Source of the DNA: Acidimicrobiales bacterium
Lineage (GTDB): Bacteria; Actinomycetota; Acidimicrobiia; Acidimicrobiales; Aldehydirespiratoraceae
Reading direction: 5' to 3'
NCBI GenBank assembly: GCA_029246685.1
Contig: JAQWMR010000016.1
Span: 62,001-126,000 of the forward strand
Length of the DNA stretch: 64,000 nt
Shown: positions 8,559 to 17,392 of the stretch, piece by piece
How positions within the stretch are numbered: position 1 is the stretch's first letter
How the letters are laid out: each line of letters opens with the position of its first letter
Program-made: the position numbers and the translations under genes
Notes under the pieces: model-generated
Database searches by the model: none
What the model was told of the DNA's origin: nothing
The model's input: the letters and a program-made list of their open reading frames with translations, nothing else

Positions 8559-9368
8559 TCAGCGCCAGTTTGTCGCGAGGATCGCCAGGACCGCGAGACC
8601 GGCGATCACCCGGTAGGTGACGAACGGCCGGAACGTGTGTGAGCGGACCAACTTCAGGGTGCCCCACACCGCCACCCAGCCGGTGATTGCGGACGCGGCC
8701 ATGCCGTAGAGGAACGGCGGCCAGAAGTCGCTCGGGATATTCGCATCGGCCAACGCGAACACGCCGGCGCCGGCGATGATCGGCAAGCTCATCAGGAAGA
8801 CGAGTCGGGCCGCGGCATCGCGTTCGAACCCGACGAAGCGCGACACGGTCAGCGTCGCGCCGGAACGCGAGACGCCAGGCTGAAGAGCCAACGCCTGCCC
8901 GAGCCCCATCAAAAGCGCGTCCCGAAGCGTGAACTCATCGAGCGATCGGCGCTCCGGCAGGCGGTCGGCGGCGAGCAAGAGCAAGCCGAAGACGATGAGC
9001 ATCACCGCGATCATGACGATGCTGTCGAGATCGGCGATCTGGTCCTTGAGCAGGACGCCGGTGATGCCGGCGGGTACGGCGGAGGCGACGAGGAACCAGG
9101 CGATGCGGCCATCGGTCGTCAATGGCTGGCGGCGCAGCGGGGCCATGCCCGCCGCGATGTACTTCGCCACGTCACGCCGCAAGTACGCGATCGCACCAAG
9201 CAACGTGCCGAGATGGACCGCAACGTCGAAGGACGTCTCGATCTCCGGCGAGAGGTCGTCCCAGCCGAAGAGCCAGCGTGTGAGTTCGAGATGCCCGCTC
9301 GAGGAGATCGGCAGGAACTCGGACAGTCCCTGCACGATGCCGAGCACGATGGCGTGGAGGATTTCCAT
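8559..9368 (-). CDS. uppP: Undecaprenyl-diphosphate phosphatase
   Basis: UppP (BacA) dephosphorylates undecaprenyl pyrophosphate to recycle the lipid carrier of peptidoglycan and other wall polymers. The protein is polytopic (269 residues) and holds both signature regions, GLSEFLPISSSGHLEL near the N-terminus and ALQPGVSRSGATLTVSRF in the middle; the Glu of the first and the Arg of the second belong to the active site. It is convergent with the SAF gene, with almost no gap. Confidence 0.97.
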   Translation of the reverse strand: MEILHAIVLGIVQGLSEFLPISSSGHLELTRWLFGWDDLSPEIETSFDVAVHLGTLLGAIAYLRRDVAKYIAAGMAPLRRQPLTTDGRIAWFLVASAVPAGITGVLLKDQIADLDSIVMIAVMLIVFGLLLLAADRLPERRSLDEFTLRDALLMGLGQALALQPGVSRSGATLTVSRFVGFERDAAARLVFLMSLPIIAGAGVFALADANIPSDFWPPFLYGMAASAITGWVAVWGTLKLVRSHTFRPFVTYRVIAGLAVLAILATNWR

Positions 9369-9428
9369 GGCGAACTCCGGTCGGCACCAACGGGTGGGGG
9401 CTGAGCCTATGACGCAGGATCGCGGCGC

Positions 9429-10775
9429 TCAGCCACCCCCGCCGAGGGTCAGGCCGCCGAGAACGAGCGACGGCACGAGCGAACCGCCAGATTGCATTTC
9501 CAGATCTGAGCCGACCTCGGCGATGTCGAGAAGCATGCGCGGGATCGCGCCGGCAAGCGTGCCTTCTCGGATCGGCTCGGCGAGAACGCCATCGCGGATC
9601 CGAACCCCCTCGACGCCGACGGAGAAGTCACCGCTGACGGCGTTGACGCCTGAGTGCAGTCCTTGGAGCGAGGCCACGAGCAGCCCGTCGTCGATGCCGG
9701 CGATGAACGATTCAAGGTCGCCGTGACCGGACGCAACGTGCAACGCCCGATGCCCGGGCGAAGGCGTGCCCCGCACAGACCGCAGGGCGGATCCGGTGGA
9801 GGAGACGCCGAGTCCGCGGGCGCTGCGGGTGTCGTGCAGAAACCCGTGCAAGACCCCGTCCTCGATCAGCGGCACTCGGCGACAGGCGAGGCCCTCGCCG
9901 TCGGTCGCCGCCGCGCTCAAGCTCTCGACGTCGGTGGGATCGTCGGCCATCGAAAGTCCCGTCGCCGCCACCTCGTCGCCGACGCGGTCGGCGAACGCGC
10001 TTCGACCCTTCACCACACGCTCACCCGACAGCATCCCGGCGACGAGGCCGAGCACGGTCGCTGCGAACCGCGGTTCGAGGACGACTGCGGGCCGCCCGGT
10101 GGAGGGCGGACCCGCACCGATCAACTGGAGCGCCCGCGTCACCGCGAGATCTGCAACGAGACCCACGTCGAGCGAGGTAGGGCCTCGGCCGGCATCGACG
10201 GCACCGCCGGTTCGGGTGCCACCATCGATGTCGTCCACGAGGACGCTGGTTGACAGCGATGCGACCGTCGCCGAGGTGTTCGCATCGATACCGAGGGTGT
10301 TGACCACCGCCGACTCGCTGCGAGTGTCGCCATAGATCGAGGCGCGTACGCCGCGGACGCGCTCGTCGACGGCTCGCACCGCTGCTTCCAGGTCGATCGC
10401 GAGCGCGATCTTGTCGTCCACGTCGGTGCCGGCGACCGAGTCGTCCCAGCGATCGACAGGAGTGACCGTGACCCCGTCGGGAGCGGCGAACCCGACCCGG
10501 TCGTCGGGCTCGGAGAACGCGGCGTTGTCGCGGGCCTCGACCAGCAGACCGTCGATCACGTCGGCGTCGAAGCTGCCCGCGTGGGCGAGCCCTTCGCGGC
10601 CGTCCACCACAACGCGGACCCCGATGCCGTGGGACTCGGCGACGGTGAGCGACTCCACCTCACCGCCGTGGACCCGGACCTCCGTCTCGACGGCACGGCC
10701 CACACACACCTCGACATCTTCTCCTTCGGTCGCGCCGCCGAGTATGCGTCGCGCCAGGTCCGTGAGGTCGCTCAC
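9429..10775 (-). CDS. PmbA/TldE-family protein, copy 1
   Basis: A member of the TldD/PmbA (TldE) superfamily, whose TldD-TldE heterodimers are metallopeptidases that clip unfolded or modified peptides. This copy has the PmbA layout: VESLTVAESHGIGVRVVVDGR near the N-terminus, DDKIALAIDLE, and the C-terminal SGVNAVSGDFSVGVEGVRIRDG. As in TldE subunits it lacks an HExxxH metal motif. The chosen GTG at 10775 overlaps the stop of copy 2 by 4 nt; the frame is open further upstream but that part is not conserved with copy 2. It is the last gene of the tldD-pmbA-pmbA operon. Confidence 0.88.
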   Translation of the reverse strand: MSDLTDLARRILGGATEGEDVEVCVGRAVETEVRVHGGEVESLTVAESHGIGVRVVVDGREGLAHAGSFDADVIDGLLVEARDNAAFSEPDDRVGFAAPDGVTVTPVDRWDDSVAGTDVDDKIALAIDLEAAVRAVDERVRGVRASIYGDTRSESAVVNTLGIDANTSATVASLSTSVLVDDIDGGTRTGGAVDAGRGPTSLDVGLVADLAVTRALQLIGAGPPSTGRPAVVLEPRFAATVLGLVAGMLSGERVVKGRSAFADRVGDEVAATGLSMADDPTDVESLSAAATDGEGLACRRVPLIEDGVLHGFLHDTRSARGLGVSSTGSALRSVRGTPSPGHRALHVASGHGDLESFIAGIDDGLLVASLQGLHSGVNAVSGDFSVGVEGVRIRDGVLAEPIREGTLAGAIPRMLLDIAEVGSDLEMQSGGSLVPSLVLGGLTLGGGG

Positions 10776-12115
10776 GCGCCCGACATTGTGATGTCGTCGA
10801 CCACGAGCGAGACGCCCGCAGCCGCCATGGGCAACCACTCAAGGTCGGATCCGATGGCCCGGATGTCGAGCAGAAGTCGCTGGATGGTGGACGCGATGGT
10901 GATCTCGCGGACCGGCTCGGCGAGTTCGCCGTTGCGGATCCGCAGCCCTTCGGCGCCCGCGGAAAAGTCGCCCGACACGGGGTTCACGCCGGAGTGCAGA
11001 CCCGCGACACCCTGGACGAGCAGCCCATCGTCGATACCGGCGATCAGCTCCGCCTGCGTCTGGTTTCCTGGGCGAAGTGCGAGCGCGTGGGCGCCAACGC
11101 CCGAGCCGCTCTTGAATCCGCCGCGAACGGCCGATCCGGTGGAGACGGTGCGGCCGCGGCGGGCCGTGTAGCTGTTGTGGAGGAAGCCCTGGAGCACACC
11201 ATCTTTGATGAGCGAGATCGGGCGGGTCGCGAGACCCTCGCCGTCCACGGTGGACGCGGTGAACGCGTCGGGATTGGTGCCGTCGTCGACCAGCACGAGA
11301 TCGGCCATGGCGACGGAATCGCCGAGTCGATCGGCGAAGAGTGAGCGCCCACGCTGCACGGCGTCGCCGGTGAGGGTGTGGCCGATGATGCCGAGCATCT
11401 GCGCGGTGACCCACGGGTCCAGCACGACGGTGAGACGCTGCGTGGGCGGCTTGACCGCGCCGAGCAGCCGGGTGGCTCGCTCGGCGGCATCCGCCGAGGC
11501 AACCGCAGGGTCGAGCTCCGACGGGCCTCGGCCGATCGAGAAACCGAAGCCGGTCTGGGTTTCGCCGTCGGCCTCCGCGAGCGAATAGGCCGAGAGGTAG
11601 CAACCGGTCTCGCGGCTGACCGCGGAAAGGCCGGCGGAGTTGGCCACCGCGGCATCGGAGAGGATGTCGACGTACTCCGCGGACTCGATCCCCGAGATGC
11701 GAGGATCGGCGGCCCGAGTGGCCCGCTCCAACTCGATCGCGAGGGCGATCTTGTCGTCGGTCGCGAAGCTCGCCAGCGATTCGTCGTAGAGGTCGAGCTC
11801 GACCGGGGTCACGCCGTCCGGCACCGCGAGGCCGTTGGACTCGTCGGGCTCGGTGAACTGCGCGTTGTCCCGCGCCTCCTGCAGTGTCTCTCGGAGCGCC
11901 GAGTCGTCGAGCGTGCCGGCGTAGGCGTAGCCCTGACGTCCGTCGATGACGACCTGGACGCCGATTCCCTGACTCTCGGCCGCGGTCAGGGACTCGATCT
12001 CGCCCTCGTAGGCGCGGACCTCTGTCTCGCGCTCGTGCACGACGAACGCCTCGACGTCCTCGCCGTCGTTGGCCCAGCCCGCCACGCGGGTCGCGATGTC
12101 GATCAGTTCAGTCAT
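10772..12115 (-). CDS. PmbA/TldE-family protein, copy 2
   Basis: Same family and layout as the next gene downstream: ETEVRAYEGEIESLTAAESQ, DDKIALAIELERATRA, LVVLDPWVTAQ-like core, and SGVNPVSGDFSAGAEGLRIR. It has no HExxxH, so it is a TldE-like subunit. The ATG at 12115 (MTELIDIATRV) gives 447 residues, normal for the family. It follows tldD by 4 nt and overlaps copy 1, so the three are cotranslated. Two diverged PmbA copies beside one TldD suggest alternative heterodimers; this is inference. Confidence 0.88.
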   Translation of the reverse strand: MTELIDIATRVAGWANDGEDVEAFVVHERETEVRAYEGEIESLTAAESQGIGVQVVIDGRQGYAYAGTLDDSALRETLQEARDNAQFTEPDESNGLAVPDGVTPVELDLYDESLASFATDDKIALAIELERATRAADPRISGIESAEYVDILSDAAVANSAGLSAVSRETGCYLSAYSLAEADGETQTGFGFSIGRGPSELDPAVASADAAERATRLLGAVKPPTQRLTVVLDPWVTAQMLGIIGHTLTGDAVQRGRSLFADRLGDSVAMADLVLVDDGTNPDAFTASTVDGEGLATRPISLIKDGVLQGFLHNSYTARRGRTVSTGSAVRGGFKSGSGVGAHALALRPGNQTQAELIAGIDDGLLVQGVAGLHSGVNPVSGDFSAGAEGLRIRNGELAEPVREITIASTIQRLLLDIRAIGSDLEWLPMAAAGVSLVVDDITMSGA

Positions 12116-12119
12116 GGGA

Positions 12120-13511
12120 TCAGGCCGCAGTGCCACCGATGGTGAGGCTAGTGACCCGCAGCGTCGGCGTGCCGTCGCCGACCGGGACACCCTGTCCGTC
12201 CTTACCGCAGGTGCCGGGGTGGCCCATTGCGAAGTCGTTGCCCAGGGCATCGATTCGGTTGAGCACCTCGGGGCCGTTGCCGATGAGGTTGCCTTCGCGG
12301 ATCGGCTCGGTGATCTGGCCGTTCTCGATGAGGTAGGCCTCGGTCATGCCGAAGACGAAGTCGCCGGTGGCGGTGTTGACCTGTCCGCCACCAAGCTGTG
12401 CGACATAGACACCGGAATCGGTGCTGCTGATGATGTCGGCCGGATCGTCGTCGCCGTTCTCGATGTAGGTGTTGGTCATCCGCACCATCGGGAGGTGCTG
12501 GTAACTCTGCCGCCGACCGTTGCCGGAGCTCGGTCGACCCTCGTTGCGGGCCCGAAGGTGGTCCCACATGTAGTCCGTGAGCACGCCGTCCTTGATCAAC
12601 ACGTTGTGGGCGGCGGGGCGCCCCTCGTCGTCGATCGTGAAGTGGCCCCACTCCCCCGCCATCGTGCCGTCGTCGACGAGGGTGACGAGCGGAGTCGCGA
12701 CCTCTTCACCGACGCGGCCGGCAAACACGGACGCGGCCTTCGCCACGAGATCGGCTTCGAGACCGTGGCCGCATGCCTCGTGAAACAGCACGCCGCCACC
12801 ACCGGGGCCCACGACGACCGGCATCGCGCCGGACGGAGCGGGGCGGGCCGACAGCTTCGTGATCGCTCGAGCCGCAGTGGTACGAGCCATTTCCTCCACG
12901 TCCGCTTCGTCGAAGAGTTCGAACCCGATCGTGCGACCCGTGGACTCGCGGCCAGTCTGGAGTCCGGTGTCGCCGGTGGCCACACACGAGACAGAGAAGA
13001 GGGTGCGGACCTGGTCGTCCTCGGCGAGAAGGCCGTCGCTGTTCGCAACGAGAATGCGACGTCGGCTGTCGCCGTAGCGGGCGGACACCTGAGTGATCGC
13101 CGTGTCTTCGCTTCGCGCCGCCGCATCGGCGAGCGAGAGCAGTTCGACCTTCGTGGCCTTCGCCACGTCCTCCGGCGCGATTCGAGCGCTGTTCGTGCGA
13201 GGCGTCTCGACGGGACTGACCGCGACCTCGCGGACGCCTCCCCCGCCACCTCGGGCTGCCGCCGCGGCAGCATCGGCCGCGGAGGCCAGGCCGGACTCGG
13301 AGAGGTCGGCAGTGTGGGCGAAGCCGGTGGTGTCGCCGACGACGACGCGGATGCCGGCGCCACGGTCGCGGCCACTTGTCAGTTCTTCCACACGACCGTC
13401 GTCGAGCATGGCCGACGAGGAGCGTTTGTCTTCCACGAACACCTCGGCGAACTCGCCGCCCGTGCGCAGTGCGGTGCTGAGCGTGCGGTTGATGAGTTCG
13501 TGGTCGAGCAC
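12120..13511 (-). CDS. tldD: TldD metallopeptidase
   Basis: The catalytic subunit of the TldD/TldE protease carries the zinc motif HEACGHGLEAD in GGGGVLFHEACGHGLE, and the downstream YIENGDDDPADII and GGGQVNTATGDFVFGMTEAY blocks. The start is a GTG at 13511 preceded by AGGAGGT in good spacing, giving 463 residues. Known partners mature or degrade peptides such as microcin B17 precursor and CcdA in enterobacteria; the actinobacterial substrate is unknown. First gene of the three-gene operon, divergent from the thioesterase gene. Confidence 0.95.
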   Translation of the reverse strand: MLDHELINRTLSTALRTGGEFAEVFVEDKRSSSAMLDDGRVEELTSGRDRGAGIRVVVGDTTGFAHTADLSESGLASAADAAAAAARGGGGGVREVAVSPVETPRTNSARIAPEDVAKATKVELLSLADAAARSEDTAITQVSARYGDSRRRILVANSDGLLAEDDQVRTLFSVSCVATGDTGLQTGRESTGRTIGFELFDEADVEEMARTTAARAITKLSARPAPSGAMPVVVGPGGGGVLFHEACGHGLEADLVAKAASVFAGRVGEEVATPLVTLVDDGTMAGEWGHFTIDDEGRPAAHNVLIKDGVLTDYMWDHLRARNEGRPSSGNGRRQSYQHLPMVRMTNTYIENGDDDPADIISSTDSGVYVAQLGGGQVNTATGDFVFGMTEAYLIENGQITEPIREGNLIGNGPEVLNRIDALGNDFAMGHPGTCGKDGQGVPVGDGTPTLRVTSLTIGGTAA

Positions 13512-13551
13512 GTGGGACCTCCTGGGCCAGGGGTTGGCTATGGTACCGCCG

Positions 13552-13932
13552 ATGTCTGTCGAAGCCGGGTTGTCGGGCTGTATCGAACGCCAGGTAACGG
13601 ACGACGACACCGCCATCGCGCTCGGCTCCGGCGACGTCGCCGTTCTCGCCACTCCCCGCGTGCTCGCGTGGGCCGAAGCAGCCTGCGTCGTGGCACTCGA
13701 CGGCCACCTGGAGGCCGGCGAGACGACGGTCGGGATGCGAATACAACTCGACCACCTGCAGCCCACCGACGTCGGCCGTACTCTGAGCATCACCGCCGAG
13801 GTGGATCTCGTCGAGGGGCGCCGCCTCACCCTAGCGGTTGCCGCATCGGACCACCGGGGTACTATCGCTGCTGGTCGAGTGGTGCGGGTGATCGTCGACC
13901 GAGACCGGTTCCTCGAACTCGCCGCGGAGTAG
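13552..13932 (+). CDS. Hotdog-fold thioesterase (FlK-like)
   Basis: A 126-residue protein with the hotdog pattern of the fluoroacetyl-CoA thioesterase-like group: DVAVLATPRVLAWAEAACV (helix with Glu), then GETTVGMRIQLDHLQPTDVG and a C-terminal strand GRVVRVIVDRDRF. It probably hydrolyses or binds an acyl-CoA; the substrate is not readable. An ATG four codons upstream (13540) is an alternative start. It leads directly into the PAP2 gene (2-nt gap). Confidence 0.75.
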   Translation: MSVEAGLSGCIERQVTDDDTAIALGSGDVAVLATPRVLAWAEAACVVALDGHLEAGETTVGMRIQLDHLQPTDVGRTLSITAEVDLVEGRRLTLAVAASDHRGTIAAGRVVRVIVDRDRFLELAAE

Positions 13933-13934
13933 CG

Positions 13935-14765
13935 GTGACCACCCAGACAATGTCTTCCACCACTGCCCCTCCCACCACCGAAGCAGCTGTGCCATCGCCC
14001 ACTGCCGACGGGCTGAATTGGTGGGTCGAGGCGGTCATCACCGTCGCCTTCTATATCGTGTACTCGCTGGTGCGGAACCAGTTCGGCTCCGCGCTCGGCG
14101 GCGACACCCTCACCCGCTCGTTCGACAACGCCGTCCTCATCATCGACCTCGAGAAGGCGATGGGGCTGTACCACGAGGAGTGGATCCAGAAGACGTTCCT
14201 CGATTGGGATGCGTTCATCATCTTCTGGAACGCCTTCTACGGCAGCTTCCACTTCGGCGTAACCATCTTCGCGATGGTCTGGATGTTCCTGAAGTTCCCG
14301 CAGCGCTACATGTTCATGCGCTCTACGCTGGCCGCCACGACAGGCGTTGCGCTCATCGGTTTCGCCTACTTCCCGCTGATGCCGCCGCGTCTTCTGGCCG
14401 CCTGTGAGTCGCAGTACGGCGCCTGCGAAACCGGGCATGAGTATGTGGACACCCTCGTCGACCCGGGTGGGCTCTGGAACTTCGAGAACGGGCCGATGGA
14501 GTCGATCTCCAACCAGTACGCGGCGATGCCGAGTCTCCACATCGCCTGGGCCACCTGGTGCACGGTGGCCCTCTACCCCGTCCTCCGACGGCGTTGGTCA
14601 CGCGCCGCGATCGCCATCTACCCCGCCCTCACCCTCTTCTCGATCGTCGTGACGGCGAATCACTACTGGTTCGACGCGGTCGGCGGTCTCATCGCACTCG
14701 GCTTCGGCCTCGCCGTGGCCCGCCCACTCTCGAGGCTGTTCCCGGGCCGCGTCCGCCCTCGCTAG
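13935..14765 (+). CDS. PAP2-superfamily membrane phosphatase / inositolphosphotransferase-like
   Basis: A membrane protein of about 276 residues with six hydrophobic helices. It has the PAP2 motifs of the AUR1/Ipt1-like subgroup: PLMPPRLL, AAMPSLHIAWATW (central SxH) and ANHYWFDAVGG (HxxxD). Such enzymes hydrolyse or transfer lipid phosphates at the outer membrane face; actinobacterial relatives include proteins acting on phosphoinositides. The start is GTG 13935, or ATG 13950 within the same disordered Ser/Thr/Pro-rich leader. It forms a likely unit with the thioesterase. Confidence 0.85.
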   Translation: MTTQTMSSTTAPPTTEAAVPSPTADGLNWWVEAVITVAFYIVYSLVRNQFGSALGGDTLTRSFDNAVLIIDLEKAMGLYHEEWIQKTFLDWDAFIIFWNAFYGSFHFGVTIFAMVWMFLKFPQRYMFMRSTLAATTGVALIGFAYFPLMPPRLLAACESQYGACETGHEYVDTLVDPGGLWNFENGPMESISNQYAAMPSLHIAWATWCTVALYPVLRRRWSRAAIAIYPALTLFSIVVTANHYWFDAVGGLIALGFGLAVARPLSRLFPGRVRPR

Positions 14766-14839
14766 GACCTGAGCGGTACGCTCAATGTCTGATAGCGATC
14801 CCGTCAGCGGCGGGATCGCCCACCGTTTCCCTCTCTCCC

Positions 14840-16684
14840 ATGCTGCTCGACGCACTCACCGGTCCCGAGGATCTCCGAGGTCGCTCACTCGATGAGCTCG
14901 CCGACCTCGCCGATCAGATCCGCCACGCCATCATCGAGTCCGTCAACGAGCACGGTGGCCACCTCGGCTCGAATCTCGGAGCAGTCGAGCTCACTATTGC
15001 GCTGCACCGCGTCTTCCGTTCGCCGCACGACGTGATCCTGTGGGACACCGGGCACCAGGCCTACGTGCACAAGATGCTCACCGGCCGAGTCGAGGGGTTC
15101 CGCAACCTGCGGCAGGGCGGCGGACTGTCCGGCTATCCGTCGCGGGCCGAGTCGGAGCACGACTGGATCGAGAACAGCCACGCCTCCACCGTCCTGTCCT
15201 ACGCCCACGGCCTCGCCACCGCGTTCCACGCCAAGGACGAACGACGCCAGGTCGTCGCAGTGATCGGCGACGGTGCCCTGACCGGCGGCATGGCCTTCGA
15301 GGGGCTGAACAATCTCGGCCACAGCGGACGCGACGCCATCATCGTCCTCAACGACAACGGGCGGTCCTACGCGCCCACGGTCTCGAAGCTCTCCGAAAGT
15401 CTCGTGAAGATCCGCAACAACCCGACGTACATGCGTCGACAGGCGAAGATCGAGGAGATCGCCGAGCGTATCCCCCGGGTCGGCGAGCAGATCGGGCGCG
15501 GCCTGAAGATGTCGAAGGCCGCCGTCCGCGAGATGTGGGAGCCGTCGGCGTTCTTCGAGGATCTCGGCGTGCGCTACATGGGCCCGTTCGACGGACACGA
15601 CATCGAGTCCGTCGAGGAGGCCCTCCAGAACGCGAAGGAGTTCGAGGGGCCGGTCGTCGTCCACGTCCTCACCCAGAAAGGCCGCGGCTACGCGCCGGCG
15701 GAGCAGGACGACGTCAAGAACATGCACGACGCCAAGCCGGGTCTCGAGGACCTCGGCTCGATAAAGGAAGGGTCCTACACAGCCGCCTTCTCAGAGACGC
15801 TCGTGAAGCTCGGCGATCAGCACCCGGAGCTCGTCGCAATCACCGCGGCTATGCCGGACTCGACCGGGCTTCTCCCCTTCCGGGAGCGTTTCCCGGATAG
15901 GTGCATCGACGTCGGCATCGCCGAGCAACACGCGGTCACGGCCGCCACCGGCATGGCGATGGGCGGGCTTCGGCCGCTGATTGCCCTCTACGCCACCTTC
16001 CTCACCCGCGCGTTCGATCAGGTGAACCTCGACGTCGGACTCCACGGCCAGCCCGTGATCTTCTGCCTCGACCGCGCCGGTATCACCGGGCCGGACGGCG
16101 CATCGCATCACGGCATCCTCGATCTAGTCCTGCTGACGAAGGTCCCGGGCATGACGGTGTTCGCTCCGTCGAGCTATCAGGAGATCCAGCAGATGATGAC
16201 GGACGCGATGGACCTCACCGATGGTCCGGTCGCGATTCGTTGGTCCCGGGGCAAAGCCGCCCATGTGGAGGACAACGAGGTGGGCACCGGCCTTCGGGCA
16301 CGCAAGATCGCCACGGGTGACGGCTCAGTCGCGCTCCTCGGCTTTGGCCAGATGCTTTCGGCAGTACAGGGAGCCGCGGAGCTACTCGCCGCCGAGGGCA
16401 TCGACGCGACGATCTACGATCCCCGGCTCGTCGTGCCGCTCGACCCGGAGATGATCAACGACATCGCGTCGCATCAACTCGTGGTCAGCGTCGAGGACGG
16501 TCTACGTATCGGCGGTGCCGGAGCCGGCGTGCGTGACTCACTCGGCGATCGTGACGCCGCCTGCCGAGTGCGGGTGCTGGGCGTGCCCACGGAGTACGTG
16601 CCCCACGGTGACCCCGACGAGATCCATGCGAGCTTCGGCCTCAACGCCGAGGGCATCGCGGCGAGAGTGCGCAAGCTGCTCTAG
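14840..16684 (+). CDS. dxs: 1-deoxy-D-xylulose-5-phosphate synthase
   Basis: DXS condenses pyruvate and glyceraldehyde-3-phosphate with thiamine diphosphate, the first step of the MEP isoprenoid pathway. Visible blocks: LGSNLGAVELTIALHRVF, the ThDP motif GDGALTGGMAFEGLNN, FEDLGVRYMGPFDGHD, GIAEQHAVT (catalytic Glu) and DRAGITGPDGASHHG. The ATG at 14840 gives 614 residues, complete. Together with uppP and plsY it places several lipid and lipid-carrier genes in this stretch. Confidence 0.98.
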   Translation: MLLDALTGPEDLRGRSLDELADLADQIRHAIIESVNEHGGHLGSNLGAVELTIALHRVFRSPHDVILWDTGHQAYVHKMLTGRVEGFRNLRQGGGLSGYPSRAESEHDWIENSHASTVLSYAHGLATAFHAKDERRQVVAVIGDGALTGGMAFEGLNNLGHSGRDAIIVLNDNGRSYAPTVSKLSESLVKIRNNPTYMRRQAKIEEIAERIPRVGEQIGRGLKMSKAAVREMWEPSAFFEDLGVRYMGPFDGHDIESVEEALQNAKEFEGPVVVHVLTQKGRGYAPAEQDDVKNMHDAKPGLEDLGSIKEGSYTAAFSETLVKLGDQHPELVAITAAMPDSTGLLPFRERFPDRCIDVGIAEQHAVTAATGMAMGGLRPLIALYATFLTRAFDQVNLDVGLHGQPVIFCLDRAGITGPDGASHHGILDLVLLTKVPGMTVFAPSSYQEIQQMMTDAMDLTDGPVAIRWSRGKAAHVEDNEVGTGLRARKIATGDGSVALLGFGQMLSAVQGAAELLAAEGIDATIYDPRLVVPLDPEMINDIASHQLVVSVEDGLRIGGAGAGVRDSLGDRDAACRVRVLGVPTEYVPHGDPDEIHASFGLNAEGIAARVRKLL

Positions 16685-16702
16685 CGCAACTCCGCGCATG
16701 GT

Positions 16703-17344
16703 TCAGCTGTAGTAAGGGTTCTCGCCCTGTTCGTGGTCGGTGGTGTCGACCACTTCGGTGATCTCGGGGATGGCCTCGAGGATCGCTTTGGTGATGCCTT
16801 CGCGCAGTGTGGCCGCGCTCATGGCACAGCCCTGGCAGCCTCCACCCATGGTGACGAACACCTTGTCGTCCTCGACCCCCACAAGCTCGGCGAATCCGCC
16901 GTGCGAGGCGAGCGCGGGGTTGATGCGCTCGGCAAGCAGGATCTGGACCTTCTCGGCCGTGTCGCCCGTGAGTTCGAGCTGTCCGAGATCGCCCAGCGGG
17001 TTCGGCCGATTGGGGTTGCGGATGACGAGCCCGCCCTGTCCGGCCACGGACGGAAGATCCAGCGTCGCGCCGGTGAGTGCAGAGACACTCTCGGCCGGCA
17101 CGATGATGGTGAGGCCGTTGCTCTCGTGGACATTGTCGTCGTCGGCGGCTTCGGCGATCGGTTCGAGCGAGAGGTCGTAGGTGTAGTCGACGCCGGTCGC
17201 ACCGGTGACCTCGACCCGCAACCCGAGGGCGTCGGCGTCGTCTTCCTTGGCGCGAATGTCGGCGACGGTGGCGCGAGCCGCGTCGGTGACGATGAGCACT
17301 TCGCCAGCACCCGGCTCGGCTTCCGTGGTCGCGGTATCAGTCAT
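16703..17344 (-). CDS. Iron-sulfur carrier NfuA-type protein
   Basis: Two domains: an N-terminal A-type (HesB-like) scaffold domain (~15-110) that lacks the usual conserved cysteines, and a C-terminal NifU-like domain (~125-200) with the cluster-binding GGGCQGCAMS. This is the NfuA arrangement, in which the C-terminal CxxC binds a [4Fe-4S] cluster and passes it to apoproteins such as radical SAM enzymes (MoaA in this window is a plausible client). The protein ends in a short acidic tail. Convergent with dxs. Confidence 0.88.
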   Translation of the reverse strand: MTDTATTEAEPGAGEVLIVTDAARATVADIRAKEDDADALGLRVEVTGATGVDYTYDLSLEPIAEAADDDNVHESNGLTIIVPAESVSALTGATLDLPSVAGQGGLVIRNPNRPNPLGDLGQLELTGDTAEKVQILLAERINPALASHGGFAELVGVEDDKVFVTMGGGCQGCAMSAATLREGITKAILEAIPEITEVVDTTDHEQGENPYYS

Positions 17345-17392
17345 GGCGTTCAGGGTACCGACGTGGCAGACGACTCGGCAGTGCCATCCGCC

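Noticed and set aside
12120..14765. Very long open frames antisense to or spanning tldD and the PAP2 gene (about 800-900 codons)
   Set aside because: They arise from GC-rich codon structure: only the parts matching TldD (minus) and PAP2 (plus) have family motifs; the rest is Arg/Pro/Ala-rich shadow sequence.
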